The position numbers and the translations under genes were made by a program. Below, in pieces: positions 33,683 to 43,940 of a stretch of DNA of 64,000 nt (the first letter of the stretch is position 1; every line of letters starts with the position of its first letter). The notes beneath the pieces were generated by a model that had not been told where the DNA came from, did no database searches, and worked only from the letters and a program-made list of their open reading frames with translations. Source of the DNA: Erinaceus europaeus (lineage: Eukaryota > Chordata > Mammalia > Eulipotyphla > Erinaceidae); NCBI RefSeq assembly GCF_950295315.1, contig NC_080180.1, positions 64,055,411 through 64,119,410 on the forward strand, in the 5' to 3' direction.

Positions 33683-33899
33683 GGATCCTGGGTAAATACT
33701 GTGGAAGGCATCTGCTGTGAGCGCCTCTCCTCCAGGGGCAATCGAGGTGGAGAAAGGAAGGTATTGTTTCCAAGAATCCAGCTGGAACTCCCATGAGTGC
33801 AAGGGAAGAAGGCTGCCAGTCGAGCAGGGGTTCTAGAGAACAATAACTCGGAGAGGAAAATGCCAGAAGTAGATGGCTTGAAATCTGTACAATGACTGT

Positions 33900-33960
33900 G
33901 TCTACTTCCAGAACTCCTCCAGCAACCCCTGCCTCATCTGCAGGATCTAGGAGCTCAGAA
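33900..33960 (+). repeat. 61 bp direct repeat, copy 2
   Basis: Second copy of the block at 33622-33682, 217 bp downstream. It is followed at once by the first copy of the 65 bp block. Confidence 0.92.
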
Positions 33961-34046
33961 AGACTTGGCATGCACGCCTTGCTAACAGGAGTTCAGTTTC
34001 CATGAATTCACGTCCTGCACAGTGTGGAGGTGCTTGTGAAGTTCTT

Positions 34047-34170
34047 CTTATTGTCGTCGGTGTTGGATAGCAGAGAGAGCAATGGAGAGAGGAGGGGAAG
34101 ACAGAGAGGGGGAGAGAAAGACAGACACCTGCAGAGCTGCTTCACCGCCTGGGAAGCGACTCCCCTGCAG
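34047..34170 (-). repeat. Inner fragment of a SINE group A, both ends missing
   Basis: TTGGATAGCAGAGAGAGCAA, then GAGAGGAGGGGAAGACAGAG and CACCTGCAGAGCTGCTTCAC, ending GCGACTCCCCTGCAG. Both the A-rich tail and the tRNA-like head are absent. The right edge coincides with a CAG/GT donor in the full SINE. Confidence 0.85.
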
Positions 34171-34650
34171 ACTTGGCATGCAGTCATAGCTAACAGGAGT
34201 TCCACTTTCACGAATTCTCATCTGTCACAATGTGGAACTACTTGACAAGGAGGAAGAAAACAAAGCATAGAGAGCAAATTCCTACTAACCAAAGAGGACG
34301 TTTTATCCAATTTTGACATTTTTAAGAAAAAGCAGGATTTAAGCTACAAGTTTCACCCAGTAGAAGATGGTGGGACCGATAACCTTGCCTTCAGTCACAT
34401 TGAGTTGAACTTCACAGACCAAAGTGACAAGACCAAGTGGTCTAATCTGTGAAGCAATTCTGATACTAGATGATTTAAAACCATATCACAGTTCTATATT
34501 TTCAGAGAGATAGTTGGGTCCAATTTATTCATTCTTTCTTCCCTTTTTTTTTTTTTTGTCTGTCATGGGTGGTATTTTTTTCTTTATTTTGTTTTCGGAG
34601 GGGGGAGAGTAAATTTTTGTTAAAATCCTGAAAAAAAAAAAAGTGGAAAT

Positions 34651-34779
34651 GAAGGGTCTCAGAAACTTTTATAAAGCACTTTAAAATCTGTCTCATTATT
34701 ATTTAAATTCATTAAGTGATTTATTTTAGAATTCTAAAGATAGAGGACGGCAAATAGTCATCTACTAGGGACATCCCAA
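34651..34779. other. Short spacer
   Basis: AT-rich; nothing recognised. Confidence 0.3.
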
Positions 34780-35115
34780 AAAAGTGTCAGCTCAGTTCGC
34801 AACAGAAACCATCAAGACTAGATCAGACTGGCAGAATATATTCAAAAGTTTGAATGCAGAAGACACCCACCCAAAACTGATGGAACCTACTCAGTTACTA
34901 GACAGGGTTTGTCATGTGTGAGGAGTGACGAAGACCTTTACAGATCAACACCAGCTGATGACTTTGGTTATGACTGAGCCAGTCCTACATGCCCGCCATC
35001 AGCTGGTCAAGGAAAATGTCCGTCGGTGCTGGGCACGGAGTGCAGACACCTATCCCTGGAAAACAAGGAACTGCGCACACAGGAGACAGCATCTGAGAAA
35101 ATGGTTGCTTTGAAA
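34780..35115 (+). pseudogene. Old L1 ORF1 C-terminal fragment
   Basis: The plus-strand frame from about 34780 reads QFATETIKTRSDWQNIFKSL, which follows the ORF1 C-terminal domain pattern (compare TGREWQDIYRVLNEKG in the minus-strand L1 near 10300). A frame change after CHV leads to FTDQHQLMTLVMTEPVL, which matches the next conserved stretch of that domain. It is much more diverged than the other L1s, so it is an old family. Whether it extends beyond 35115 is not clear. Confidence 0.6.
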
Positions 35116-37608
35116 ATGGTGACTAGGCACCTGAGCTCAACTGAGGATACAGGGCAGCCTCTGCTGATTTCCTCCAGAGCTCATCTGTCTCTTCCCTACA
35201 AGCACCGTGATGTAAGGAGTCAAGTGCCTCTCCCAGCCTCCTACAGATCAGCTACCTGGCTTCTGCTTCTCCTCTTTGAAAGAGTAGTAACATTCAAATT
35301 AAAGGACTTTGCCAATATTTGATGAAAATTGGAATGAATATTTCATATACTTGTAACTGAACTTTCAAAGTCTAATTGCCAGAAAGCTCATCAACTTAAA
35401 TGTGATAATATAATTAGATTTCTTTAGCTCCCATTATAGGAAAAAAAAGCATGTGTATACCTGTGTATGTGGATATATGATTTCAAGTGTCAAAACCCAA
35501 ACTATAAGGAATATGTCATGGAAAACACTAATTGAACAGTTTAGGCACTAAGTATATACCACAGGCTGCATGCGTTTCTCAATAAGTTATGATAAAATTA
35601 TACATTTAATATATTAATAAAAATTATAATCAGATAAAAACATTTAAAGAAATATTTCTGCCAATGAATCAAATCTAGAAATGCAGAGAAATGTTTAAAA
35701 TGCATCACTTTCTGAACGTCTGTAAATTAACAAACAAGATAGGGCGCTTAATGTCTAGCTTATCTAATTCAATAGACTATACATAAAAAATAGTAGCTAT
35801 CTTGGCATTAGGCATTGAATTCATTTTTTTATGTAAAAGACCAATGTGTCACTTATATGAAAATATTTTGACAGCGGAAATGCTTTAGATGAATAAATGA
35901 AATACATTTGGACACCTTCAGTTACAGAGGCACCAGAATTGTTTATTATAATCAAGGAATGCTTGGATAAAGACATCAATTCCTCCACTCCAGCCTAACA
36001 ACTTCAAGAGCATATCAGTTTCAAAGCCTAGTTGGAAGTCTTTAAATTCTATACAAAGAAGAATGGGCAATTTAAGAAACCAATATTCCAAAGAAGATGA
36101 GAGAAATTTAAAATGTTCCCTTTATGTTCGTTCCTTTCTCCCCACGGATAGGGTCTTTGCTGACTTCAAAGTAAGACTCCGTGGTTATACCAACTCAGCT
36201 GGAAAGTGATTAATATTTTGTTCTGCTCCTTCATCCTTGTGACTTTATTTTTAATTTTCTAGTCTCCTTCCATTTGTAACAGTTGGAGAGGAGAAGGTGC
36301 ACATGGCTCTCTCGCAGACAAACTCTTTGATAAATGCTGTTGCCATTATTACCTGTAGCACAGCAGTGTGGTCTGGACATTCCTCAAGCATGCGGCCTCT
36401 ATTTGGAAAGAAGTCTGCACTTCTTCAGTGGAAATGCAATGTCATATTAAGGAATTAATGCATGAGGAATAAAGGCCAACACTTGCCTTCATCAATTTGT
36501 ATATTTTGTGTTATTTTATAAACTTTATAATTTATATATTTTATATCAATTTATATATATATATATTAATTCATATATTTTTCCTATAAAGAGCCCCTGT
36601 TTTGACTTAGTATAGGTTACATGAAATCTGGAATGGTTAGTGTAATGAAATGTATTGTGAAAGCATCCTCTAAAATATAATGGAGTCAAACCTTTCAGGT
36701 ATTTCTATTTTCAGACTTTTTATGCCCTAAAGGGTTATACTCAGATTTATCTCTTTAGAGAGTATTATGCCTGTAACCATAGGTATGTGGATACCCATAC
36801 TCCAAAGTACGTGTAATTGCACATAATAAACTTCAAATTCTATCCATTTTTAACCATAGTCATTGGTTATGTTTATAATTTTCAAAGCTATTTTCCGGTA
36901 TGTTGTTCTTCCCTACATAGTTTTTTTTTTTTTCCAATGCATTTTCTTCCATTGAACCAATTGTTGGTAGTCAAGTCATTAAATATTGAGATGTATTTTT
37001 TGGGAAGCATACCAGTAGCTGATATTGAGTAGTTTGGGCAAACATTAATGTAACCGTGGAGCTCATTTGTAATAACTGATATTTTATATGGCTGTTTTCA
37101 ACCCCGCAGGTAGAAAAGATGTTAGAGACATTGTACAATGAGAAATAAAAAGGTAATTTCACAAAAATTGCCATGCGTGTGTGTACGTGTGCGATGCCAT
37201 GCATGTGTATTTCCTTCTAATATTTGTTCTGAACAATCCTTGCATACTAGACAGTGTGGCAAAAATATGCTTGATATAGTACTATTTTCAAATATAAAAC
37301 CTTTTATATATTCTAAATAAAACACTAAAATATAAATAGAAGTAAAGTGTCATTGGCTACAGTTTTTAAATTTTGAGAAAGCCTAAGAGAATTAATTAGC
37401 TGACTGCTATGAGAGAAACAATAAAGTGACCAGATTCTCAAAGGAAAATACAATGACAGTAGAAAAAAAAAAAGCAGGTAAAATTTAACTTCAGTATCTG
37501 AAATAACACAGAATGATATTACTGTGATGGTAAAAGTAAATAATTACAGGGAGATATAAGTTCTGCAGAAATTCATTTAATAAAAGCTAGTTGTGAATTA
37601 ATTGAGGT
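35116..37608. other. Long AT-rich stretch, no gene or named repeat seen
   Basis: About 2.5 kb with small TA and T runs (36540-36567, 36921-36933). Frames up to 98 codons carry no domain. The 35120-35290 part is richer in G and C than the rest but shows no exon-like borders. Confidence 0.4.
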
Positions 37609-37617
37609 AGTATCAGA

Positions 37618-37903
37618 TATTCCTTTTTAAATTTTATTTATTTACTTTCCCTTTTTTGACCTTTTTATTGTTGTTGTAGTTGTTGTTATTGTTGTTGTTG
37701 TTGTTATATAGGACAAAGAGAAATGGAGAGAGGAGGGGAAGACAGAGAGGGAGAGAGAAAGACAGACACCTGCAGACCTGCTTCACCGCCTGTGAAGCGA
37801 CTCCCCCGCAGGTGGGGAGCCAAGGGCTGGAACTGGGATCCTTACACTGGTCCTTGTGCTTCGCGCCACTTGCACTTATCCCGCTGCCTAGCTGCCAGAC
37901 TCC
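37618..37903 (-). repeat. SINE group A, short form
   Basis: From TTTATTTATTTACTTTCCC through a TTGTTGTTG run and GAGAGAGAAAGACAGACACC to GCTGCCAGACTCC. The TSD AGTATCAGA lies at 37609-37617 and 37904-37912. The (GTT)n run at 37668-37706 is a locally expanded part of its body. Confidence 0.92.
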
Positions 37904-37912
37904 AGTATCAGA

Positions 37913-38107
37913 GGGTCTGCAAACAGTATTGGAGGAAGGCCTTCTTTGCAATTCTTAGGTTCATTGAATCCTAGCAACAGTGATATAGAAATCCTTATTT
38001 AATGTAGAGGTAAGACCATGGAGTAAATGTATAGGATGGAAATAGAAGAGGCAGTGCTAGAGTGGAGAGCAGAAGTTACATAGTAAGTATAAAAATAGTT
38101 TTGTTAG
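37913..38107. other. Short spacer
   Basis: No feature seen. Confidence 0.35.
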
Positions 38108-38229
38108 GGTCAGGTAGTGTGACACACCTGGTTGAACTCACACATAGCCACACACAAGGACCTGACTTCAAACCCCTTGTCCCTGGACCTGCAGGGGAAG
38201 CTTTTAAGGAGTGAAGAAGGGATGCATGT
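38108..38229 (+). repeat. SINE group B, left part (split by L1)
   Basis: GGGTCAGGTAGTGTGACACA, then CCTGACTTCAAACCCC (B-box region) and CCTGCAGGGGAAGCTTTTAA. The element continues at 38571 after an L1 insertion. Confidence 0.75.
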
Positions 38230-38241
38230 GTTTCTCTTTCT

Positions 38242-38558
38242 TTTTTTTTTTTTTCTTTTTTTTTAAATTTATTTCCTTATTGGGGAATTAATGTTATACA
38301 TTCAACAGTAAATATAATAGTTTGTACATGCATAACATTCCCCAGTTTCCCACTGAACAATACAACCCCCACTGTGTCATTCATCATCCTTCATGGACCT
38401 GTATTCTCCCCACCCACCCACCCCAGAGTCTTTTACTTGAGTGCGATACACCAATTCCATTTCCACTTCTACTTGTGTTTTCTTTTCTGATCTTGTTTTT
38501 CAACTTCGGCCTGAGAGTGAGATCATCCGCATAACCATTATGCTATCTCCCCAGCCCG
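38242..38558 (-). mobile_element. L1 3' end, short-type, inserted in a SINE
   Basis: TTCCTTATTGGGGAATTAAT and AACATTCCCCAGTTTCC match the short 3' UTR at 6867-7130. The 12 bp TSD GTTTCTCTTTCT at 38230-38241 and 38559-38570 is perfect and is SINE sequence. A short piece at its 5' end (ATAACCATTATGCTATCTCC) belongs instead to the head of group C SINEs, so an extra fragment was joined there. Confidence 0.88.
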
Positions 38559-38570
38559 GTTTCTCTTTCT

Positions 38571-38680
38571 GTCTGTGTCTATGGCACCCTCTCAATTTGT
38601 CTCTGTTCTACCAAGTAAAAGAGAGAGAGACACAGAGAGAGAAAGAGAGAGAGAAGGGGAAAATGGTTAGTCAGGGGGAT
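38571..38680 (+). repeat. SINE group B, right part
   Basis: GTCTGTGTCTATGGCACCCT and TTTGTCTCTGTTCTACCAAG continue the pyrimidine body; a GAGA run (38623-38655) stands where the tail would be. Confidence 0.6.
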
Positions 38681-39489
38681 CATTCTGCAAGCCCCAAACC
38701 TCAGTGATAATCTAGGTTTAAAAAATAATAAAATCTTATTATGTGGGGGTATTTGCACAGAGCACTGAAAAAATCTTGTAAAAAAAAAAAATCTTGTAAA
38801 AAGCTCCACTCAAAGGAGATACGTGGTGTATTGGTTCTGAGGTCAGCACATGCTTGGTATGATTGAGAATTAGTAACCTAAACAGAGTAGCTGGAATGGA
38901 ATGAAAGCAAACATAATAACATATACTGCTCACCAAACAAGGGTTGAGAGACATTTTGAGCCACAGGTGGAGCTTACTGAGACGCTGAGGTGCAGAGTCT
39001 GGGAGAAAGACTGAACTTGGCCTAAGAGTGGAGGCAGGGACAGCCATGCAGCGGTTTCAAGTAGAGGCCCCAGATCACTGACTGAATTTTCAAGGACAAT
39101 TGAACGTGCACTTTCGAGGAACAGGGACAAGATCAGGGAAAAAACTTGGGAAGGTGCTACAGTGGCCTGGGTAAGACGAAATGGTTGCTTAGACTGGATG
39201 CCAGCAGTAAAAGCCTTGAACACCTAGTGATTAATTGCACACTTGATGTGCTTTAAAGAGTCAATAAGCCAGATTTATTGATTGTTTGCTACTAGAGGAA
39301 GTACCCGAGAAGAGTACTGGCTAACTCCAGAGCACTCCAAGTCTGCTAGCCAAAGAGTCAAGTTATTCTTTATCAATGAAGCAACTGAATGGAGAAGTAA
39401 ACTGAGAGTCTTTGAATGTGTGAAGAGTGTGACGTCTGTTAACTATAAGGGGAAATGTGTCATATAAACTTTCAAATATGCCTGGGGCT
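38681..39489. other. Non-repetitive stretch, no gene seen
   Basis: Overlapping frames of 76 to 102 codons on the minus strand carry no domain. A short AAAATCTTGTAAA duplication is at 38769-38803. Confidence 0.4.
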
Positions 39490-39505
39490 AAAAGGTGACA
39501 TCCAA

Positions 39506-39831
39506 GGGCCCGGGCAGTAGCAAAACCCAAGGACCTGCTCAAGGATCCCGGTTTGAGCCCCTGGCTCCCCACCTACAAAGGGTGAAGAAGACCAGTGGTG
39601 AAGCCAGTCTGCAGATGTCTGTCTTTCTCTCCCCCTCTGTCTTCCCCTCCTCTCTCGATTTCTCTCTGTCCTATGCAACAACAATGGCAGCAATAACAAC
39701 TATAATAGTAACAATAAAGATGAATAACAAGGGTAACAAAAGGGAAACAATGGCCTCCAGGAGCAGTGGATTCATGGTGCAGGCAATGAGCCCCAGCAAT
39801 AACCCTGGAGGCAAAAAAAAATAAAAAATAA
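39506..39831 (+). repeat. SINE group A, long form
   Basis: The head is GGGCCCGGGCAGTAGC, followed by the B-box region CCCGGTTTGAGCCCC, the CT body and CAACAACAATGG. The 60 bp 3' module is bounded by GCCTCCAGG (39753-39761) and its exact inverse CCTGGAGGC (39804-39812), then an A tail. The TSD AAAAGGTGACATCCAA is perfect at 39490-39505 and 39832-39847. Confidence 0.93.
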
Positions 39832-39847
39832 AAAAGGTGACATCCAA

Positions 39848-40324
39848 TAGACTTTCGGAATGTGAATGTAGTTGACTTGACCTGGATTGCATGTGAAATC
39901 ATGCAGGCAAAATTCCAGAATCTTTCCAAATGGAAAACTCAGTTTTTCCCAGCAAAGATGGCAGAGCCTAGGAAGTAAGAAAGAGCAATCATGTAGTCAG
40001 TGTACAGGTGCAAGTTCAGGTTGGACGTAGTGACTTGGGATCCTCAAGAGGCCCTCTCTATTGGACTGTATATGTGGACTAGACATAACTCTTCACACAT
40101 ATGTGTTTGCAGCTTCGACCAATACCTGAAGCACAATTTGGACTCATTTTTTAAAACTACAAATAAAAGGATATAAACTTCGGTAAAGTTCCTATATATA
40201 AATGGCTAAACGTACATTTCATTGAACCTGGTGGATATATAAGCAGTAGTTCTTATTGGAAGGGGAATAAAGGTGTGAAGTTAAATATTTATTTTCAAGA
40301 AAATGGGGTCAGGGATCACAATGT
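39848..40324. other. Non-repetitive stretch, no gene seen
   Basis: Nothing recognised. Confidence 0.4.
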
Positions 40325-40515
40325 GGCCAGGGGAGGAGCCCAGCTGCTACAATCTGGGGTTTATAGACCTGAGGCTCCTGCCTCCAACCCTGGCACTGCA
40401 AATACGAGAGTTGCTCTGGCTTCCTTGCTTCCTTCCTTCTATGGGTCTATCCTTCCCTCTGCTTTACCTTCCTGTTTGTCTCATAAAAATTCTACCTCTG
40501 ATGAAATAAATATCT
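40325..40515 (+). repeat. SINE group C-like, decayed
   Basis: GGAGCCCAGCTGCTACAATC, then CCTGAGGCTCCTGCCTCC and CCTGGCACTGCAAATA follow the order of group C. The end is CATAAAAATTCTACC and ATGAAATAAATA. Confidence 0.45.
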
Positions 40516-40550
40516 TTTTTTAAGACTATTTAAAAAACATAAACATCTCG

Positions 40551-40765
40551 GGGCCAGGCGCTCGCGCACCTGGTTAAGTGAACACATTACAATGTGCAAG
40601 GATCTGGGTTTAAGCCCCTGGCCCCCACCTGCAGGGGGAAAGCTTCATGAGTGGTGACGCAGGTCTGCAGGTGTCTCTCTGTCTCTCTCTCCCGCACTAT
40701 CACCCCCTCCCCTCACAGTTTCTCTCTGTCTCTATTCAAAATAAATAAATAAAGATTAAAAAATA
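40551..40765 (+). repeat. SINE group B
   Basis: GGGGCCAGGCGCTCGCGCAC, CTGGGTTTAAGCCCC (B box region), CACCTGCAGGGGGAAAGCTT, CAGGTGTCTCTCTGTCTCTC and an AAATAAATAAATAAA tail: a good copy of this family. No clear TSD. Confidence 0.85.
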
Positions 40766-41129
40766 ATAAAAATAAAAAACAAACACCTCAAGAGCAGAGT
40801 CTTGATAAACGAAGAGCTGAAGACAAACACCGAGAACATTTGTTATAAAGGAAAGGTGTGCGAATAAGGGTGTGATTTCTATGAGGATGAAATTATATTC
40901 ATCCATAAAGTCTTAAATGCTACAAAACCTTAAAGCTGCTATATCAGTAATTTTTGTTGCAAATCAATCCTTAGACACATTTTACCAATACATAAATGCA
41001 TAGGTTGCAATAGCATGAGAGGAAAAGTTTATTTTTTAAATAAGTCTGAAAGCTCACCTGGTAGATGAATTTTATTGTGGAGTAAGAAATTGGCAATTTC
41101 TGAAACAAACAGTCACTGAAAGTAATATA
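40766..41129. other. Non-repetitive stretch, no gene seen
   Basis: Nothing recognised. Confidence 0.4.
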
Positions 41130-41285
41130 CATAGGACTGGCAAGACCGTATAAAGGTTCTGCAAAAGACTCTCATCCCTGAAGCTCCAAGGTCTCAGGTT
41201 CAATCTCCAGCACCACAATAAGGCAGAGCAGAGCAGTGATCTTATCTTTTTTTCTGTATCTCTTACTTGAATTAAAATAAATAAA
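41130..41285 (+). repeat. SINE group C
   Basis: GACTCTCATCCCTGAAGCTC and TCTCAGGTTCAATCTCCAGC (B box) are followed by AGCAGAGCAGTGATCTTATC and an ATTAAAATAAATAAA tail. Confidence 0.65.
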
Positions 41286-42634
41286 CTACTTTTAAACAAG
41301 AATATAGAGAAAACCTACTGTCACTGCACCCTAGGTATGCCTGCAAAGTTTGGAATGTTTTTATAGACTTAGAAGTAACATCAGTTGTAGTTTCTTTTTT
41401 TTTTCACACCTTGGCATGATAATTATTTCAGTTTAGTTTGGTGAAAATATTAGTGCAACTTAGATGATGTTTTTAAGATTCTACATAGTCCTTTGGTATA
41501 TTTATAATAAAAAACAGCTGCTATATTTTGAGTGCTTCAAAATGATGTCAAATATTAAAATTGTGTATAATCATCAGAAAGAACTTTTTATTCTATAGTT
41601 TTATTTCCAGTCCACCTATAAATCATTTATCATTGATACACCAAAGTGTGTTTAGTAGAGTGAAAACAGGTTAACATTTTGATTCAACTTGTGTGCGTGT
41701 GCGTGTGTGTGTGTGTGTGCATGTATGTGACCGTATGATACTGGAAAAGATAAAAAGGTTGTCTTGGAAATATTGAAGCAGCTGTGCTCTTTTCAGACTG
41801 CTTCCTTTTTCATGAATACAAAAGTAGCATTTAACTTATTATTGTAGTCAAGGGTTTACTTTATAAGCAAGAAAAAAGCAGCAGGGAAAATGATTTTGTT
41901 ACTTTTAGCATGGCTAGGTAATTAAAATTTTTCTGGATTAGAGATATTTGGGTTTTTTTTTTGTGTGTGTGTGTGTTGCTGATGATAGTCTTACAAATGA
42001 TATTAGTGTAGTAATTTTCCAATTTCAAATGGTCAGTATTTTGGGGTGGTTAAGTGGTTTTGTTGAGTCAGATAGATAAATTAAGTATAAAGTGGAAGCC
42101 ATGAACATTTGCAGGAAAATTTGCTTTTATATTCCCAGGTGCTCAACACTTCTATAGTCTTTCCTCCCTCTTTGACTATTTTTCAAAATGAGTGCATAGG
42201 AAGGTGTAAAGAACACTAAGGTACCTTCCTCCTGTCACCATAGAAACAGCAAAGGGAAATTATACCAGAAAGTAAAAGGATAGCAAGGTAAGAGGTGAGA
42301 AACAGCTGGGGTGTAGAAACTGATTATATGACTGAAAAATAACTCTGAGAGGTCAAATATCTCATCCCTTCATTGTCAGGAAACTAAAGTTTTCCAGGAA
42401 AGCTACCTAGCTCACTAAGGATACTTTTTTCTGATGATTTTCATAAGTGAAAACTTGATAATACTCCTAGTGTCACTTATGTAAAAATATAATCATAGTT
42501 ACCCAGATCAGTAAAATGTGTTAATAGTGAATTCTTTATAGCATTCTGAATTCAGTACTTTCTAAAAATATAAGATGTCCTCATAATATTCATCCTTCTG
42601 AACAACAAGGTCCTTTATTTGTACTTATACATAG
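41286..42634. other. Non-repetitive AT-rich stretch
   Basis: Contains a GT run (41691-41720) and a smaller one at 41962-41976. No gene is supported. Confidence 0.45.
41691..41720. repeat. (GT)n microsatellite with C interruptions
   Basis: Direct reading: alternating GT with two GC steps. Confidence 0.9.
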
Positions 42635-42641
42635 AAATTGG

Positions 42642-42941
42642 GGGGAGTCGGGTGGTAGTGCAGCGGGTTAAGCACAGGTGGTGCTAAGTGCAAGGACCAG
42701 TGTAAGGATCCCGATTCCGAAGCCCTGGCTCCCCACCTGCAGGGGAGTCACTTCACAGGTGATGAAGCAGGTCTGCAGGTGTCTGTCTTTCTCTCCCCCT
42801 CTGTCTTCCCCTCCTCTCTCCATTTCTCTCTGTCCTATCTAACAATGACAACATCAATCACAACAGCAATACTAACTACAACAGTAAAATAAGAACAACA
42901 AAAATGAATAAATAAATAAATATTAAAAAATAATTTTAAAA
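42642..42941 (+). repeat. SINE group A, short form
   Basis: GGGGAGTCGGGTGGTAGTGC and TGCAGCGGGTTAAGCACAGG, with a decayed B box (CCGATTCCGAAGCCC), full body and A-rich tail. The short TSD AAATTGG lies at 42635-42641 and 42942-42948. Confidence 0.88.
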
Positions 42942-42948
42942 AAATTGG

Positions 42949-43189
42949 ACTGATTTTTTTCAGTTTTATTTCTTTTCTTTTGAAATCATTAGATGTAGAC
43001 AATATATGGAATAGTGATTCCAAGTTTTTTGTATTTCCAATTGACTTGAATCATTAAAAATCCACAGTGCTGTCTATGTAGGCTTTCTTAAACAAGGTTT
43101 ATCTCACATTAATGTGTATGATATGAAGAAATAACAGTACAGCATTAAGAACAAAATTTAATATTTCTTAGGACTATAAAATTTTTGTG
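42949..43189. other. Short AT-rich spacer
   Basis: Nothing recognised. Confidence 0.35.
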
Positions 43190-43387
43190 TGTTTTACATT
43201 TCTTTATTTTATAGTCTACAGTAAACACAATAGTCTGTACATGCAGATGCAGAACATTTTCCAGTTTGCCACATCACAATATAACCCCCACTGGGTCATG
43301 TTCCAGGACCTGAACTCTCCCCCCACCGCACCCCAGAGGCCTTTACTTTGGTGCAGTGCACCAACTCAGTACAAGCTCTGCTTTGTG
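43190..43387 (-). mobile_element. L1 3' end, short-type, left part (split)
   Basis: TTTCTTTATTTTATAGTCTA, ATTTTCCAGTTTGCCACATC and CAGAGGCCTTTACTTTGG align in order with 6880-7045. It resumes at 43802 after insertion of another retroelement. Confidence 0.8.
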
Positions 43388-43398
43388 CTTTCCCTTCT

Positions 43399-43603
43399 CC
43401 TCCTCCTTCTCCTCCTCCTCCTCCTCCTCCTCCTCCTCCTCCTCCTCCTCCTCCTTCTCCTTCGCCTCCTTCTCCTTCTCCTTCTCCTCCTCCTCCTCCT
43501 CCCCCTCTTCCTCCTCCTCCTCGTCCTTCGCCTCCTTCTCCTTCTCCTCCTCCTCCTCCTCCTCCTCCTCCTCCTCCTCCTCCTCCTCCTTCTTCTTCTT
43601 CTT
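43399..43603. repeat. (CCT/CTT)n pyrimidine tract, about 205 bp
   Basis: Pure pyrimidine on the plus strand except two G (in TTCGCC and CGTCCTTCG). It is the expanded tail of the RTE-like copy. Long frames of leucine, proline, serine or arginine through it are read-through only. Mirror-symmetric purine/pyrimidine tracts can form triplexes. Confidence 0.95.
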
Positions 43604-43789
43604 CTAGCGTTTGCCCTTCTTCCGTAGCCAGTCAACAGCGTCAGGCTGAAAGCTGTCAGGAGCTGCTTGTTGCTGGCTTTGAAAGTGACTGGGATCCATG
43701 TGGATTCAGTCGGCTAGGAAGGATCGTCAGTTTCCCCAATGAATGGGGACTCACGGGATGCACCACGAGAAGGTCAATCCAATGCATCC
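43399..43789 (-). mobile_element. Non-L1 LINE (RTE-like) fragment with expanded GGA/GAA tail, copy 1
   Basis: On the minus strand the coding end reads QPDAVDWLRKKGKR then TAG (complement at 43604-43606), and the tail follows directly: four GAA units, then about 190 bp of GGA-type repeats out to 43399. The same coding end (QPDAVDWLRKKSKR, stop, GAAGAAGAGGAA) closes the copy at 45397-45808. The insertion sits inside an L1 fragment with TSD CTTTCCCTTCT (43388-43398) and CTTTCCCCTTCT (43790-43801). So the family ends in purine triplets, not poly(A), as many RTE-type LINEs end in short repeats. The 5' part (43640-43789) is diverged from copy 2. Confidence 0.7.
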
Positions 43790-43801
43790 CTTTCCCCTTC
43801 T

Positions 43802-43940
43802 GATCTTGCTTTTCAACTTCTGTCTGTGAGTGAGATCATCCCATATTCATCCTTGTGTTTCTGACTTACTTCGTTTAACATGATTCCTTCAAGCTCCATC
43901 AAAGATGGATTGAAAACTATAAAAGTCGACTTCTATACAC
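43802..43940 (-). mobile_element. L1 3' fragment, right part
   Basis: GATCTTGCTTTTCAACTTCT, GAGTGAGATCATCCCATATT and TTCAAGCTCCATCAAAGATG continue the L1 of 43190-43387 into the end of ORF2 (compare 7085-7190). Confidence 0.85.

Larger units (their letters stand above)
33596..34640 (+). pseudogene. Unidentified A-tailed retrocopy of a spliced-looking transcript
   Basis: The 1045 bp segment ends in twelve A and is bracketed by the perfect 10 bp repeat AAGTGGAAAT at 33586-33595 and 34641-34650, the marks of L1-driven copying of an RNA. Inside are two duplicated blocks: 61 bp at 33622-33682 and 33900-33960, and about 65 bp at 33963-34027 and 34171-34235. Between the second pair sits an inner piece of an antisense SINE (34047-34170) that stops exactly at CTGCAG, where the SINE continues GTGGGG, a splice donor. 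I read it as a copy of a spliced RNA with an exonised SINE. A short frame (about 34273-34452) ending in TKWSNL reads protein-like, but I do not recognise it. Confidence 0.6.

Noticed and set aside
43187..43803. Long Leu-, Pro-, Ser- and Arg-rich frames
   Set aside because: They are all readings of the (CCT/CTT)n tract plus flanks, in several frames and on both strands.
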